In this document: positions 1 to 7,955 of the stretch, piece by piece
Layout of the letters: every line of letters begins with the position of its first letter
Position numbering within the stretch: position 1 is the stretch's first letter
Assembly: GCF_023169965.1 (NCBI RefSeq)
Contig: NZ_AP025592.1
Span: forward strand, 3,968,001 to 4,032,000
Length of the DNA: 64,000 bases
From: Anaeromyxobacter paludicola
Lineage (GTDB): Bacteria > Myxococcota > Myxococcia > Myxococcales > Anaeromyxobacteraceae
Direction: 5' to 3'
The notes under the pieces: model-generated
Told to the model about the DNA's origin: nothing
Databases searched by the model: none
Seen by the model: the letters and a program-made list of their open reading frames with translations, nothing else
Translations under genes and position numbers: made by a program

Positions 1-119
1 GCGGCGCGGAGGCGGCCCGAGAGCGCGAGCACCGGGATGGCCAGAATGCAGCCGGCGAAGAACGCCCAGACGGCGGTGTGGACGAGCTTCACGAGGCGCA
101 GGGCGCGGGCGGGGTGCAC
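1..119 (-). CDS. Membrane protein, N-terminal fragment (runs off the window)
   Basis: This is the N-terminal part of a minus-strand gene that continues beyond base 1. From GTG at 119 it reads VHPARALRLVKLVHTAVWAF and continues into a hydrophobic stretch, FFAGCILAIPVLAL, which looks like one membrane segment starting near residue 18. An in-frame ATG at 167 would add 16 residues with no hydrophobic character. A TACAAT hexamer lies 6 nt upstream of the GTG, so the message may begin at the GTG itself. I do not recognise the family from 39 residues. Confidence 0.5.
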   Translation of the reverse strand, partial: MHPARALRLVKLVHTAVWAFFAGCILAIPVLALSGRLRA

Positions 120-125
120 GGGGGG

Positions 126-131
126 ATTGTA
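126..131 (-). promoter_or_regulatory. Candidate -10 box 6 nt before a GTG start
   Basis: On the minus strand the hexamer is TACAAT, five of six matches to TATAAT, in a region that is otherwise nearly all G and C. It ends 6 nt before the GTG at 119, which would give a leaderless or almost leaderless transcript. I see no good -35 at 16-18 nt. Confidence 0.35.
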
Positions 132-265
132 GCCGCGCCCGACCGAGAGAACTGAACCGCGGATCATGGTCCGCGCGGCGGACGCCCGCTCTCGGCCTGA
201 GTCGGTCCAAGTCCGCGATCTCGCTCGAACCCAACTCCGGCACGCCTCCTGCCCTGTGGAATGGC

Positions 266-1153
266 ATGACCGCGCCGAGACAAATTCTTCCAGGGGCCGT
301 CTATCTCGTCACTCGTCGGTGTTCGGAGCGCCGCCTCTTCTTGCGGCCCTCGGCGCAGACGAACGGAATCTTCCTCTACGTGCTCGCCCTCGCGGCCCGG
401 ACTCACGGCGTCCGCGTGCACGCGTTCTGTGTACTTTCCAACCACTACCACCTCGTGGTCACGGATCCCGAGGCCCGCCTGCCGGCGTTCATGCAGTACC
501 TCGACGGCCTCGTCGCCAGGGCAGTGAACGCCTCGCTCGGTCGATGGGAGGGCTTCTGGTCGGCGGACGCTTCATACAGCGCCGTCTCACAGGCGGACTC
601 AGGCGATGTCGTTCGAAAGATCGCCTACACCCTCGCAAATCCCGCCTCGGCAGGCCTGGTTCGTCACGGGCGCGACTGGCCCGGGCTCTGGTCCGCTCCC
701 GAGCTGCTCGGCACCGCCACCCTGACGGCGGCCCGACCGGAGGTCTTCTTCAGCGCAACGATGCCTGGGACGGCCACGCTCGACCTGTCGCTTCCCGCAG
801 GATTCGCGTCTGTGGAGGAGTTCCAGCGGCTCGTCGGGTCCGCGCTCGAGGAGCTCGAGGTCAAGGCACGGGCAGAGGCGCCAGCGCGCGGTTTCCTGGG
901 CCGGAGGCGCGTGCTCGCGGAACAGCCGCTCAGCCGGCCAGCGGCAGGCGCGCCCAGGAGAACGCTCAACCCGCGGATCGCCGCCCAGGACAAGTGGAAG
1001 CGCATCGAGGCCATCGGGAGGCTACGGACTTTCCTCGAAGCCTACCGCAGCGCGCTCGTGGAGCTGCGATCCGGCGTGCGAGACGCGCTGTTCCCAGCGG
1101 GCACGTACCACCTGCGAGTCGAGCACGACGTCCGCTGCGCTGTGCCGGCCTGA
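266..1153 (+). CDS. REP-associated tyrosine transposase (RAYT, Y1 family)
   Basis: This 295-residue protein has an N-terminal Y1 transposase domain (residues about 1-145) with the HUH metal motif seen as NHYHLVV near residue 60 and the conserved Tyr in the RKIAYTLANP stretch near residue 120. RAYT proteins are domesticated IS200/IS605 relatives that nick single-stranded REP hairpins and usually sit as single copies without terminal repeats. The C-terminal half, rich in Arg and Ala, is less conserved and may contact DNA. The start ATG follows GTGGAATGGC, a weak ribosome site. The gene stands alone next to the actP operon. I saw no clear REP array beside it. Confidence 0.85.
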   Translation: MTAPRQILPGAVYLVTRRCSERRLFLRPSAQTNGIFLYVLALAARTHGVRVHAFCVLSNHYHLVVTDPEARLPAFMQYLDGLVARAVNASLGRWEGFWSADASYSAVSQADSGDVVRKIAYTLANPASAGLVRHGRDWPGLWSAPELLGTATLTAARPEVFFSATMPGTATLDLSLPAGFASVEEFQRLVGSALEELEVKARAEAPARGFLGRRRVLAEQPLSRPAAGAPRRTLNPRIAAQDKWKRIEAIGRLRTFLEAYRSALVELRSGVRDALFPAGTYHLRVEHDVRCAVPA

Positions 1154-1409
1154 TTCGCCCGCCAGGACGCGAGCATCTGTAGGAACAGGCTCGGCCCTCG
1201 CTCGGAGCGCGGGGGAGCGTTCGTCGATCGGTCGGGTCTTCCTCCTCGCGCGCCGCGCAAGCGTGCGCGCTGCTGCCCGGCGTGGTCTGCTCGCCCGGGT
1301 CACAGCGAGGCGAGAGCCCCGTTCAGGTGACTTCTGGAGCCACTCGGGGACCTGACACGGGCAATGAGTTACGGCTCTCCGGCAAGGACTCTCGGACGGG
1401 CGAAGAAAA
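1154..1409. other. Non-coding gap between transposase and actP terminator
   Basis: Together with the terminator, the stretch from 1154 to 1466 has no convincing gene. Open frames here are short and have no recognisable family content. The region holds several short GC palindromes that could be REP remnants, but nothing I can name. Confidence 0.5.
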
Positions 1410-1440
1410 GGCGGGCGCCCCTCGAGGAGGAGCGCCCGCC
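1410..1440 (-). terminator. Intrinsic terminator of the actP operon
   Basis: A 9-bp perfect stem (GGCGGGCGC with GCGCCCGCC) surrounds a 13-nt loop. Read on the minus strand the stem is followed by TTTTCTT at 1409-1403. It lies 26 nt after the actP stop codon, as expected of a rho-independent terminator. Confidence 0.85.
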
Positions 1441-1466
1441 TGGGCTCAGGAGGCTTCTCGCGAGAG

Positions 1467-3026
1467 CTACTCGGCGCCGACGCCGAGGTAGGTCCGGAGC
1501 TTCTCGTCCTCGAACATCTCCTGCGCGCGGGGCTCGGGTGTGAGCAGCGAGACGATGATCCCGATCGCGAAGGCACAGGACATCGAGACGATGCACGGGT
1601 TCTTGAGCCCGACGATCGGGGTGGCGTTGTGGAACACGTCCACCCAGACCGTCGGCGAGAGCACGATCATGCCGATGGAGAGGAACGCGCCGGTGAGGAT
1701 CGAGGCCACCGCGCCGGGGGTGGTGAAGCGCTTCCAGAGCACCGACATGAGCAGCGCGGGGAAGTTGGCGCTCGCCGCGATGGAGAAGGCGAGGCCCACC
1801 ATGAAGGCCACGTTCTGGCCCTTGAAGGAGATGCCGAGGATCACGGCGGCCAGGCCGAAGATGACGGTCGCCACCTTGGCGGTCTTCATCTGCTCCTCCT
1901 CGGTGGCCTTCCCCTTCTTGATGATCGACACGTAGATGTCGTGCGAGTACGCCGACGAGCCGGCGAGGGTCAGGCCGGCGACGACGGCGAGGATGGTGGC
2001 GAAGGCGACCGCGGCGATGAACCCGAGGAACGGCGTACCGCCGAGGAGCTCCGCCACGAGCGGGGCGGCCATGTTCCCGCCCTTGTCGATGCTGGTGATC
2101 ATCTTGCGCCCGACGAGCGCAGCGGCGCCGAAGCCGACGATGGGGATGATGATGTAGAAGTAGCCGATGAGGCCGGTGGCGTAGAGCACCGACTTGCGGG
2201 CGGCCTTGGCGTCGGGGACGGTGTAGAAGCGCATCAGGATGTGCGGCAGGCCGAGCAGGCCGAACATCAGCGCGAGGCCGAGGGAGATGGCGTCGAGGGG
2301 GCTGGTCACGAGCCCGCCCGGCTCGAGCGCGGCCTGCCCGTACTGGCCGGCCACGGCGGCGTAGAGGTTGCCCGGGCTGAAGTCGAACTTGCCGAGCACG
2401 AGCACGGTGAGGAGGCTCACGCCGAGGAGCAGCAGCACCGCCTTGATGATCTGCACCCAGGTGGTGGCGACCATGCCGCCGAAGAGCACGTAGGCGAGCA
2501 TGATGCAGCCCACCAGGATCTCGGCGTACTCGTACTTGATGCCGAACATCAGCTTGATGAGGGCGCCGGAGCCGACCATCTGGGCGATGGTGTAGAAGAG
2601 CACGGTCAGGATGCCGCCCACCGCCGAGGCGATGCGCACCGGCGTCTGCCGCAGCCGGAACGCCACCACGTCGGCGAAGGTGAACTTGCCGAGGTTCCGG
2701 AGCGGCTCGGCGATGAGGAACATCAGCGCCGGCCAGCCGACGAGCCAGCCGGTGGCGTAGATCATGCCGTCGTAGCCCTTGAGGGCCACCATGCCGGCGA
2801 TGCCGAGGAAGGACGCGGCGCTCATGTAGTCGCCGGCGAGCGCGAGGCCGTTCTGCACGGCGGAGACGCTGCGGCCGGCCGCGTAGAACTCCTTGGCCGA
2901 CTTGGTCCGCTTGGCGGCCCAGTAGGTGATGGCCAGGGTGACGAGGACGATGAGGAGGAAGAAGGCGATGGAGGACGCCTGGGGGCTGCCGAGGGTGGTC
3001 TGCATGGGCTGGGCGCTGGGGGGCAT
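1467..3026 (-). CDS. actP: Cation/acetate symporter ActP
   Basis: This 519-residue protein belongs to the sodium:solute symporter (SSS) family and should carry acetate (or a similar short monocarboxylate) with a cation across the inner membrane. It has the many hydrophobic segments of the family, the AGRS...NGLALAGDYMSAASFLG signature near residues 50-75, and the length usual for ActP. It lies 33 nt behind the DUF485 gene, the standard actP partner (yjcH in E. coli), so the two form an operon ending in a clear terminator. With gltA, acnA and pckG in the same window it fits growth on acetate. No acetyl-CoA synthetase gene is present here. Confidence 0.92.
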   Translation of the reverse strand: MPPSAQPMQTTLGSPQASSIAFFLLIVLVTLAITYWAAKRTKSAKEFYAAGRSVSAVQNGLALAGDYMSAASFLGIAGMVALKGYDGMIYATGWLVGWPALMFLIAEPLRNLGKFTFADVVAFRLRQTPVRIASAVGGILTVLFYTIAQMVGSGALIKLMFGIKYEYAEILVGCIMLAYVLFGGMVATTWVQIIKAVLLLLGVSLLTVLVLGKFDFSPGNLYAAVAGQYGQAALEPGGLVTSPLDAISLGLALMFGLLGLPHILMRFYTVPDAKAARKSVLYATGLIGYFYIIIPIVGFGAAALVGRKMITSIDKGGNMAAPLVAELLGGTPFLGFIAAVAFATILAVVAGLTLAGSSAYSHDIYVSIIKKGKATEEEQMKTAKVATVIFGLAAVILGISFKGQNVAFMVGLAFSIAASANFPALLMSVLWKRFTTPGAVASILTGAFLSIGMIVLSPTVWVDVFHNATPIVGLKNPCIVSMSCAFAIGIIVSLLTPEPRAQEMFEDEKLRTYLGVGAE

Positions 3027-3059
3027 GGGTCGGTTTCCTCGCGTGGGGGTCTGGTCGCC

Positions 3060-3404
3060 CTACTTCTTCAGCTGTCCCTTGAGCCGCTCGACCTCGGGGT
3101 CGTAGCTCGCGTTCGCCCAGGCCACGTAGATCGCGGTGAGCACGAAGGCGATGACGATGACCGCGATGCCCACCGGGATCGCGAGGGTGGTCACCTCGCC
3201 GATCTTCTGGGACATGGCCGGCTTGGCGTTGGCGATGAGGAGGATGAAGCCGTAGTAGGTGACGAACAGCGCCGCGAGCAGCGCCGTGCTCACGGTCCAG
3301 CGCTTCGCGACGAGCCGCTTGAACTCGTGCGAGTTGATGACCTCGTGCGCCGATTTCTCGGGGCCGGTGGAAGCCTGCTTCAGTTGGTGCGTCGCATTCG
3401 CCAT
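3060..3404 (-). CDS. DUF485 membrane protein, ActP partner
   Basis: This 114-residue protein has two hydrophobic segments, about residues 37-60 and 73-98, flanked by charged ends. It matches the DUF485 (YjcH-like) family, whose genes almost always precede an SSS-type acetate permease. The sequence shows HEFKRLVAKRWTVSTALLAA before the first segment and GIAVIVIAFVLTAIYVAWAN in the second, both typical. It is the first gene of the minus-strand operon with actP. Its biochemical role is not established; a helper or subunit function for ActP is inferred from linkage. Confidence 0.88.
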   Translation of the reverse strand: MANATHQLKQASTGPEKSAHEVINSHEFKRLVAKRWTVSTALLAALFVTYYGFILLIANAKPAMSQKIGEVTTLAIPVGIAVIVIAFVLTAIYVAWANASYDPEVERLKGQLKK

Positions 3405-3508
3405 CGATGACCTCTCATCAGGCTCGTATCGACCCGCGTCGGGTTCGGTCGAGCAGCGTGGGGGGTACGTCGCTCACTCCGCACTTCACGACATTCGTTC
3501 CGGCCGGT

Positions 3509-3525
3509 GCGCAGGGTGGGTGCCA
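3509..3525 (-). promoter_or_regulatory. Candidate sigma-54 promoter for DUF485-actP
   Basis: On the minus strand the sequence is TGGCACCCACCCTGCGC. It has GG and GC separated by exactly 10 nt and matches TGGCAC-N5-TTGC with one mismatch in the -12 element. Transcription would begin near 3497, leaving a leader of about 90 nt before the DUF485 start at 3404. Acetate-permease operons are sigma-54 dependent in some bacteria. No enhancer site was identified, so this rests on the motif alone. Confidence 0.35.
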
Positions 3526-3741
3526 GCGGAATTTCCTGCGCGCCTCCTCCAGACCTCCTCCGGACCAGAGAACTGTACCAGACGCCGCAATGGCTCAGAC
3601 GGGGCGGATCAATGCCCAATCGAGTCAACGCGCTGGTGTTTCAGGCGAAAATCGCAAATTTACTTTGACGCAGCCGTTGCGCACCCATTTGAGCTTGATC
3701 TGATGCAGCAGTAATCGTCCGTTTGCGCGAAGTTGAGATCG
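3526..3741. other. Intergenic region between divergent actP operon and phosphoesterase gene
   Basis: The gap from 3405 to 3741 (337 nt) separates divergent genes and is noticeably richer in A and T near 3590-3720 than its surroundings. It must hold promoters in both directions. Apart from the sigma-54-like site at 3509-3525 I find no convincing paired -35/-10 elements. Confidence 0.4.
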
Positions 3742-4485
3742 ATGCGGCTGGCCCTCCTCGCCGACGTCCACGCCAACCTCGAGGCCCTCCGCGCCTGCCT
3801 CGCGCACGCGCGCGCGGAGGGCGCGGAAGCCCACGCGTTCGCGGGCGATCTCGTCGGCTACGGGGCGGATCCGGTGGCGGTGCTGGAGATCGTCGCCGAG
3901 CACGCCGCGCGCGGCGCGATGGTGGTGCGGGGCAACCACGACCAGGCGGCGATCGACGGTCTCACCGGCAGCATGGACCCGGCCGCGGCGGAGGCCATCG
4001 CCTGGACCCGCGCCCGGCTCGGCCCGGCCGAGCGCGCCTTCCTCGAGGGGCTGCCCCTGGTGGCGCGCCAGGGCGAGCTCGCCCTGGTCCACGCGAGCGC
4101 CGACCGGCCGGCGGACTGGACCTACGTGACCGACCCCTGGCGCGCGGCGCAGAGCCTGGCGGCGGCGGGCGCGACCTGGGTCTACTGCGGCCACGTGCAC
4201 CAGCCGGCCCTCTACTACGCCGGCGCCGGCGGCCGGGTGCTCCCCTTCACGCCGGTGCCGGAGGTGGCCATCCCGGTGCCGGGGCACCGGCGCTGGCTCG
4301 CGGTGATCGGCTCGGCGGGCCAGCCGCGCGACGGCATCGCGGCCGCCTGCTACGCCCTCGCCGACCTCGCGCGCGGCACGCTCACCTTTCACCGGGTGCC
4401 GTACGACGTCGCCGGCGCGGCGGCGCGGATCCGGGCGGCGGGGCTGCCGGAGCGGCTCGCCGCGCGGCTGGAGCGCGGGCGGTGA
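3742..4485 (+). CDS. Calcineurin-like metallophosphoesterase
   Basis: This 247-residue protein shows the metal-binding motifs of calcineurin-like phosphoesterases in order: ADVHANLEAL (residues 8-17), GDLVGYG near 40, GNHDQ near 72 and GHVHQP near 154. The E following HANLEAL and the short length place it with small bacterial phosphodiesterase/phosphatase members rather than with UshA-type nucleotidases. The ATG at 3742 is preferred over an in-frame TTG at 3733. Its stop overlaps the GTG start of the kinase gene downstream (GTGA), so the two are translationally coupled. A phosphatase opposing the kinase is a reasonable guess but unproven; the substrate cannot be read from the sequence. Confidence 0.85.
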   Translation: MRLALLADVHANLEALRACLAHARAEGAEAHAFAGDLVGYGADPVAVLEIVAEHAARGAMVVRGNHDQAAIDGLTGSMDPAAAEAIAWTRARLGPAERAFLEGLPLVARQGELALVHASADRPADWTYVTDPWRAAQSLAAAGATWVYCGHVHQPALYYAGAGGRVLPFTPVPEVAIPVPGHRRWLAVIGSAGQPRDGIAAACYALADLARGTLTFHRVPYDVAGAAARIRAAGLPERLAARLERGR

Positions 4486-5879
4486 CGAGCGAGCTCCTCG
4501 CGCCCGGGACCGAGCTCGGCGGCTTCGTCGTCGGGGAGCCGCTCCACGCGGGCGGGATGGGGGTGGTCTACGCCGCGCGGCGGCCTGGGTCGGAGGCGCC
4601 GCTCGTCATGAAGGTGCCGCGCCTCGGCTTCGGCGAGCCGGGCGAGACGGTGGTCACCTTCGAGGTGGAGCAGACCGTGCACGCGGCGCTGCGCGGCCCG
4701 CACGTGCCGCGGTTCGTGGCGGCCGGCGGGCTCGAGGAGGGCCGGCCGTGGCTGGTGATGGAGCGGGTCGAGGGCCGCCCGCTGCGCGACGAGCTGGAGC
4801 GGGCGCCGCTCCCGCCCGAGGAGGTGGCGCGGCTCGGCGCGGCGGTGGCCCGCGCGCTGCACGACGTCCACGCGCAGGAGGCGATCCACCTCGACCTCAA
4901 GCCCTCGAACGTGATCCTGCGGCCGGACGGCGAGGCGGTGCTGCTCGACTTCGGCCTCGCGCACCACGCCCACTTCCCCGATCTCCTCGCCGAGGAGGTG
5001 CGCCACCCGGTCGGCTCGGCCCCCTACATCGCGCCGGAGCAGGTGCTCGGCCAGCGGGGGGACCTGCGGAGCGACCTCTTCGCGCTCGGCGCGGTGCTGT
5101 ACGAGCTCGCCACCGGCCGGCTCCCGTTCGGCGCGCCCACCTCGCCCGCCGGGCTGCGCAAGCGGCTCTTCCGCGACCCCCTCCCGCCGCGCGCCGTCGC
5201 GCCCGGGATCCCGGAGTGGCTGCAGGAGGTGGTGCTCCGCTGCCTCGAGCCCGACCCGGAGCGGCGCCACCCCTCGGCGGCGCAGCTGGCCCTGGACCTC
5301 GCCCACCCCGGCGAGATCGTGGTCACCGAGCGGGGCCGGCGGCTGCGGCGGCGCGCCGGGCTCCGCGAGCTCCTGCGCTGGCTGCAGACGCTCGGGTTCG
5401 AGCCGCCCCCGCCGTCGCACCCCTCGGTCCACCTGGCGCGGGCGCCCATCGTGCTCGCGGCGATCGCCACCGAGCACCGGAACCGGGCGGAGCTCGAGGC
5501 GGTCCGCGAGGCGGCGCGCCGGCTGCTCGCGGCCGACCCGGGCAACCGGCTCGCCTGCGTGACGGTGATCCCGCCCGCGCCGGAGCTGGGCGGCTCCGAC
5601 GCGGCCGACACCGCCACGCGCCGGCGGCTCCGGCACCTCGCGATCCTGCGCCACTGGGCCGAGCCGCTCGGGCTCGAGCCGGGCCGGGTCTCGTTCCACG
5701 CCATCGAGGGCTCCGATCCGGCCGCGGCGCTGCTCGCCTACGCCCGCGCGAACCGGGTCGATCACCTGGTCATCGGCGGCCCGCCGCCGGACTGGCCGCT
5801 CAAGCGGATCCTCGGCACGGTCGCGACCCGGGTCGCGGTCGAGGCGCCGTGCTCGGTGACGGTGGTGCGGGCGAGGTGA
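4482..5879 (+). CDS. Ser/Thr protein kinase fused to a universal stress protein domain
   Basis: This 465-residue protein starts with a Hanks-type kinase domain (residues about 10-280). Visible motifs are the glycine loop LHAGGMGVVY (21-30), the ATP lysine in VMKVP (Lys44), the catalytic loop HLDLKPSN (136-143), DFG (156-158) and IAPEQ. The catalytic loop has Leu instead of Arg in the usual HRD, which is common in kinases not controlled by activation-loop phosphorylation. After a basic linker, residues about 315-465 form a UspA-like domain ending in the ATP-binding type pattern DHLVIGG...ATRVAVEAPCSVTVVRAR. No membrane segment is seen, so it is cytoplasmic. The GTG start overlaps the phosphoesterase stop by four bases. 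Confidence 0.88.
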   Translation: MTSELLAPGTELGGFVVGEPLHAGGMGVVYAARRPGSEAPLVMKVPRLGFGEPGETVVTFEVEQTVHAALRGPHVPRFVAAGGLEEGRPWLVMERVEGRPLRDELERAPLPPEEVARLGAAVARALHDVHAQEAIHLDLKPSNVILRPDGEAVLLDFGLAHHAHFPDLLAEEVRHPVGSAPYIAPEQVLGQRGDLRSDLFALGAVLYELATGRLPFGAPTSPAGLRKRLFRDPLPPRAVAPGIPEWLQEVVLRCLEPDPERRHPSAAQLALDLAHPGEIVVTERGRRLRRRAGLRELLRWLQTLGFEPPPPSHPSVHLARAPIVLAAIATEHRNRAELEAVREAARRLLAADPGNRLACVTVIPPAPELGGSDAADTATRRRLRHLAILRHWAEPLGLEPGRVSFHAIEGSDPAAALLAYARANRVDHLVIGGPPPDWPLKRILGTVATRVAVEAPCSVTVVRAR

Positions 5880-5911
5880 GCGGAAGCCGTGGGCTGCGGC
5901 GCCCGGTCACT

Positions 5912-6075
5912 GGAGCGGGGAGGGGCCCCACCGAAGGTGGGGAGGGGCAGGCCCCTCCCCGCCGGAAGGCGCGCAAGCTCGCGAGCGAAGCGAGGAGCGC
6001 CGCGCGCCCGGCTCCGGCGCGGCAGGGGAGGGCCCCCGGCGAGCTCTGCTCGACGGGGAGGGGGCGCAGCCCCCT
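5912..6075. repeat. GC-rich interspersed intergenic repeat, copy 1
   Basis: The segment contains nested inverted repeats (GGGGAGGGGC with GCCCCTCCCC), an AGCGAAGCG core, a CGGCGAGCTCTGC block and a terminal GGGGGCGCAGCCCCC hairpin. The same blocks in the same order occur at 38372-38492 downstream of smpB. It lies between the kinase gene and the MFS transporter gene and has no coding signal. Confidence 0.5.
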
Positions 6076-6084
6076 TCTGATCTG

Positions 6085-6142
6085 GCCTGAGCGAGCACCG
6101 GTGCGCGCCCCCCAGGTCGCGCACCGGGCTGCTCGCTCAGGC
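6085..6142 (-). terminator. Long hairpin at the 3' end of the MFS gene
   Basis: The arms GCCTGAGCGAGCA...CCGGTGCGCG and CGCGCACCGG...TGCTCGCTCAGGC pair over about 23 bp with a one-base bulge and a loop of about 8 nt. The right arm overlaps the TGA stop of the minus-strand MFS gene. No T-run follows, so it may act as a transcript-end or mRNA-stability hairpin rather than a classical intrinsic terminator. The convergent kinase gene ends 205 nt away. Confidence 0.5.
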
Positions 6143-7828
6143 GTGCTGGATGTCCCGGTCCTTCGTCTCCGGCATGAAGAGCGCGCCGATGACGAAGGTG
6201 ATGACCGCGACGACGATCGGGTACCAGAGGCCGTAGTAGACGTCGCCCGTCGCCGCCACCATCGCGAACGAGATGGTCGGGAGGAAGCCGCCGAACCAGC
6301 CGTTGCCGATGTGGTACGGCAACGACATCGAGGTGTACCGGATCCGCGCCGGGAAGAGCTCCACCAGCCAGGCGGCGATCGGCGCGTACACCATGGTCAC
6401 GTAGATCACGAGCAGCGTGAGCAGCAGCAGCACCACGACGTAGTTGATCTTGTCCGGGTCGGCCTTGGCCGGGTAGCCGGCGGTCTTCACCGCGCCGCCC
6501 ATGGCCTTGTCGAAGGTGGCGCTCTGGGCCTTGAAGTCGGCCGGGGCGAGCTGCCGGCCCGCGAAGCTCGGGATGGTGGTCCCGCCGATCTTGACCGCGG
6601 CCACCGTGCCCGGAGGCGCCTCCTCGTTGCGGTAGGGGATCGCCTTCTTCGCGAGCCAGCTCTTGGCCACGTCGCAGGACGAGGTGAACTGCGTCTTGCC
6701 GACCGGGTCGAACTGGAAGCTGCAGTCCTTCGGGTCGGCCACCACCGTCACCGGGCTCGCGGCCTCGGCGGCGGCGATGTCCGGGTTCGCGAAGCGGGTG
6801 AGCCCCTTGAAGATCGGGAAGTAGGTGAGGGCGGCGACGAGGCAGCCGGCGAGGATGATCCACTTGCGGCCGATCCGGTCGGAGAGCGAGCCGAAGATGA
6901 TGAAGAACGGCGTGCCGAGGGCGAGCGCGCCGGCGATGAGCAGGTTCGCCGTCTGCGGGTCCACCTTCAGCGTCTGCTGCAGGAAGAAGAGCGCGTAGAA
7001 CTGGCCCGTGTACCAGACCACCGCCTGGCCGGCGACGCCGCCGAACAGGACCAGCAGCACGATCTTGAGGTTGCCCCAGCGCAGGAAGGACTCGGTGAGC
7101 GGCGCCTTCGAGGCCTTGCCCTCCTCCTTCATGCGCTTGAACACCGGCGACTCGGCGAGCTGGAGCCGGATGTAGACCGAGACCGCCAGCAGGAGCACCG
7201 AGATGAGGAAGGGCACGCGCCAGCCCCAGGTCTCGAACGAGGGGCCGAGGGCGGTGCGGCAGGCCAGGATGACGAGCAGCGACAGGAAGAGGCCCAGCGT
7301 GGCCGTGGTCTGGATCCAGCTCGTGAAGTTGCCCCGCCGCCCGGGCGGCGCGTGCTCGGCCACGTAGGTGGCGGCGCCGCCGTACTCGCCGCCGAGCGCG
7401 AGCCCCTGCAGGAGGCGCAGCCCGATGAGGATGATGGGGGCGGCCACGCCGATGGTCGCGTACGAGGGCAGGAGGCCGACGATGGCGGTCGAGAGCCCCA
7501 TGATGAGGATGGTGAGCAGGAAGGTGTGCTTGCGGCCGATCATGTCGCCGAGCCGGCCGAAGACCAGCGCGCCGAAGGGACGGACCGCGAAGCCGGCCGC
7601 GAACGCGAGCAGCGCGAAGATGAAGGCGCTGGTCTCGTTCACCCCGGAGAAGAACTGCTTCGAGATGATCGCCGCCAGCGAGCCGTACAGGTAGAAGTCG
7701 TACCACTCGAACACCGTCCCGAGCGACGAGGCGAAGATCACCATCTTCTCGTCGCGGGTGATCGCCGCGGCCGCGCTTCCGGACGGGCGGTGCAAGGGGG
7801 GCAAGGTGGTGGTTCCGGACGTCGCCAT
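6137..7828 (-). CDS. MFS transporter of the metabolite:H+ symporter (MHS) type
   Basis: This 563-residue inner-membrane protein has the MHS-type start (GTVFEWYDFYLYGSLAAIIS), the loop motif GRLGDMIGRKHTF, and the GLALGGEYGGAATYVAEHAP block typical of ProP/KgtP/ShiA-like symporters. The start is the ATG at 7828, with GGAGG nine bases upstream; an in-frame ATG at 7900 lacks support. An unusual hydrophilic insert of about 130 residues sits in the second half, between the SDRIGRKW loop and the last helices. It contains the segments PKDCSFQFDP and FTSSCDVAKSW, with two cysteines that could pair if the loop is periplasmic. The substrate is not known; dicarboxylates or other organic acids are typical of the family. 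Confidence 0.88.
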   Translation of the reverse strand: MATSGTTTLPPLHRPSGSAAAAITRDEKMVIFASSLGTVFEWYDFYLYGSLAAIISKQFFSGVNETSAFIFALLAFAAGFAVRPFGALVFGRLGDMIGRKHTFLLTILIMGLSTAIVGLLPSYATIGVAAPIILIGLRLLQGLALGGEYGGAATYVAEHAPPGRRGNFTSWIQTTATLGLFLSLLVILACRTALGPSFETWGWRVPFLISVLLLAVSVYIRLQLAESPVFKRMKEEGKASKAPLTESFLRWGNLKIVLLVLFGGVAGQAVVWYTGQFYALFFLQQTLKVDPQTANLLIAGALALGTPFFIIFGSLSDRIGRKWIILAGCLVAALTYFPIFKGLTRFANPDIAAAEAASPVTVVADPKDCSFQFDPVGKTQFTSSCDVAKSWLAKKAIPYRNEEAPPGTVAAVKIGGTTIPSFAGRQLAPADFKAQSATFDKAMGGAVKTAGYPAKADPDKINYVVVLLLLTLLVIYVTMVYAPIAAWLVELFPARIRYTSMSLPYHIGNGWFGGFLPTISFAMVAATGDVYYGLWYPIVVAVITFVIGALFMPETKDRDIQHA

Positions 7829-7955
7829 CGGGTGCGCCTCCAGCGCCAAGAGGGGGAAAAGACGGATCTTCCCTTGACCGGACGGGGGTACCCGATTCAC
7901 CCGATGAATGGGGCGTGACCCAAGCGGACTGCGGAACTCTTCGCGCGACCGTGGG

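Noticed and set aside
4748-7918. Plus-strand open frame of 1056 codons across the kinase and MFS genes
   Set aside because: Low-complexity Arg/Ala/Gly/Pro translation that overlaps well-supported genes in other frames; typical shadow frame of GC-rich DNA.
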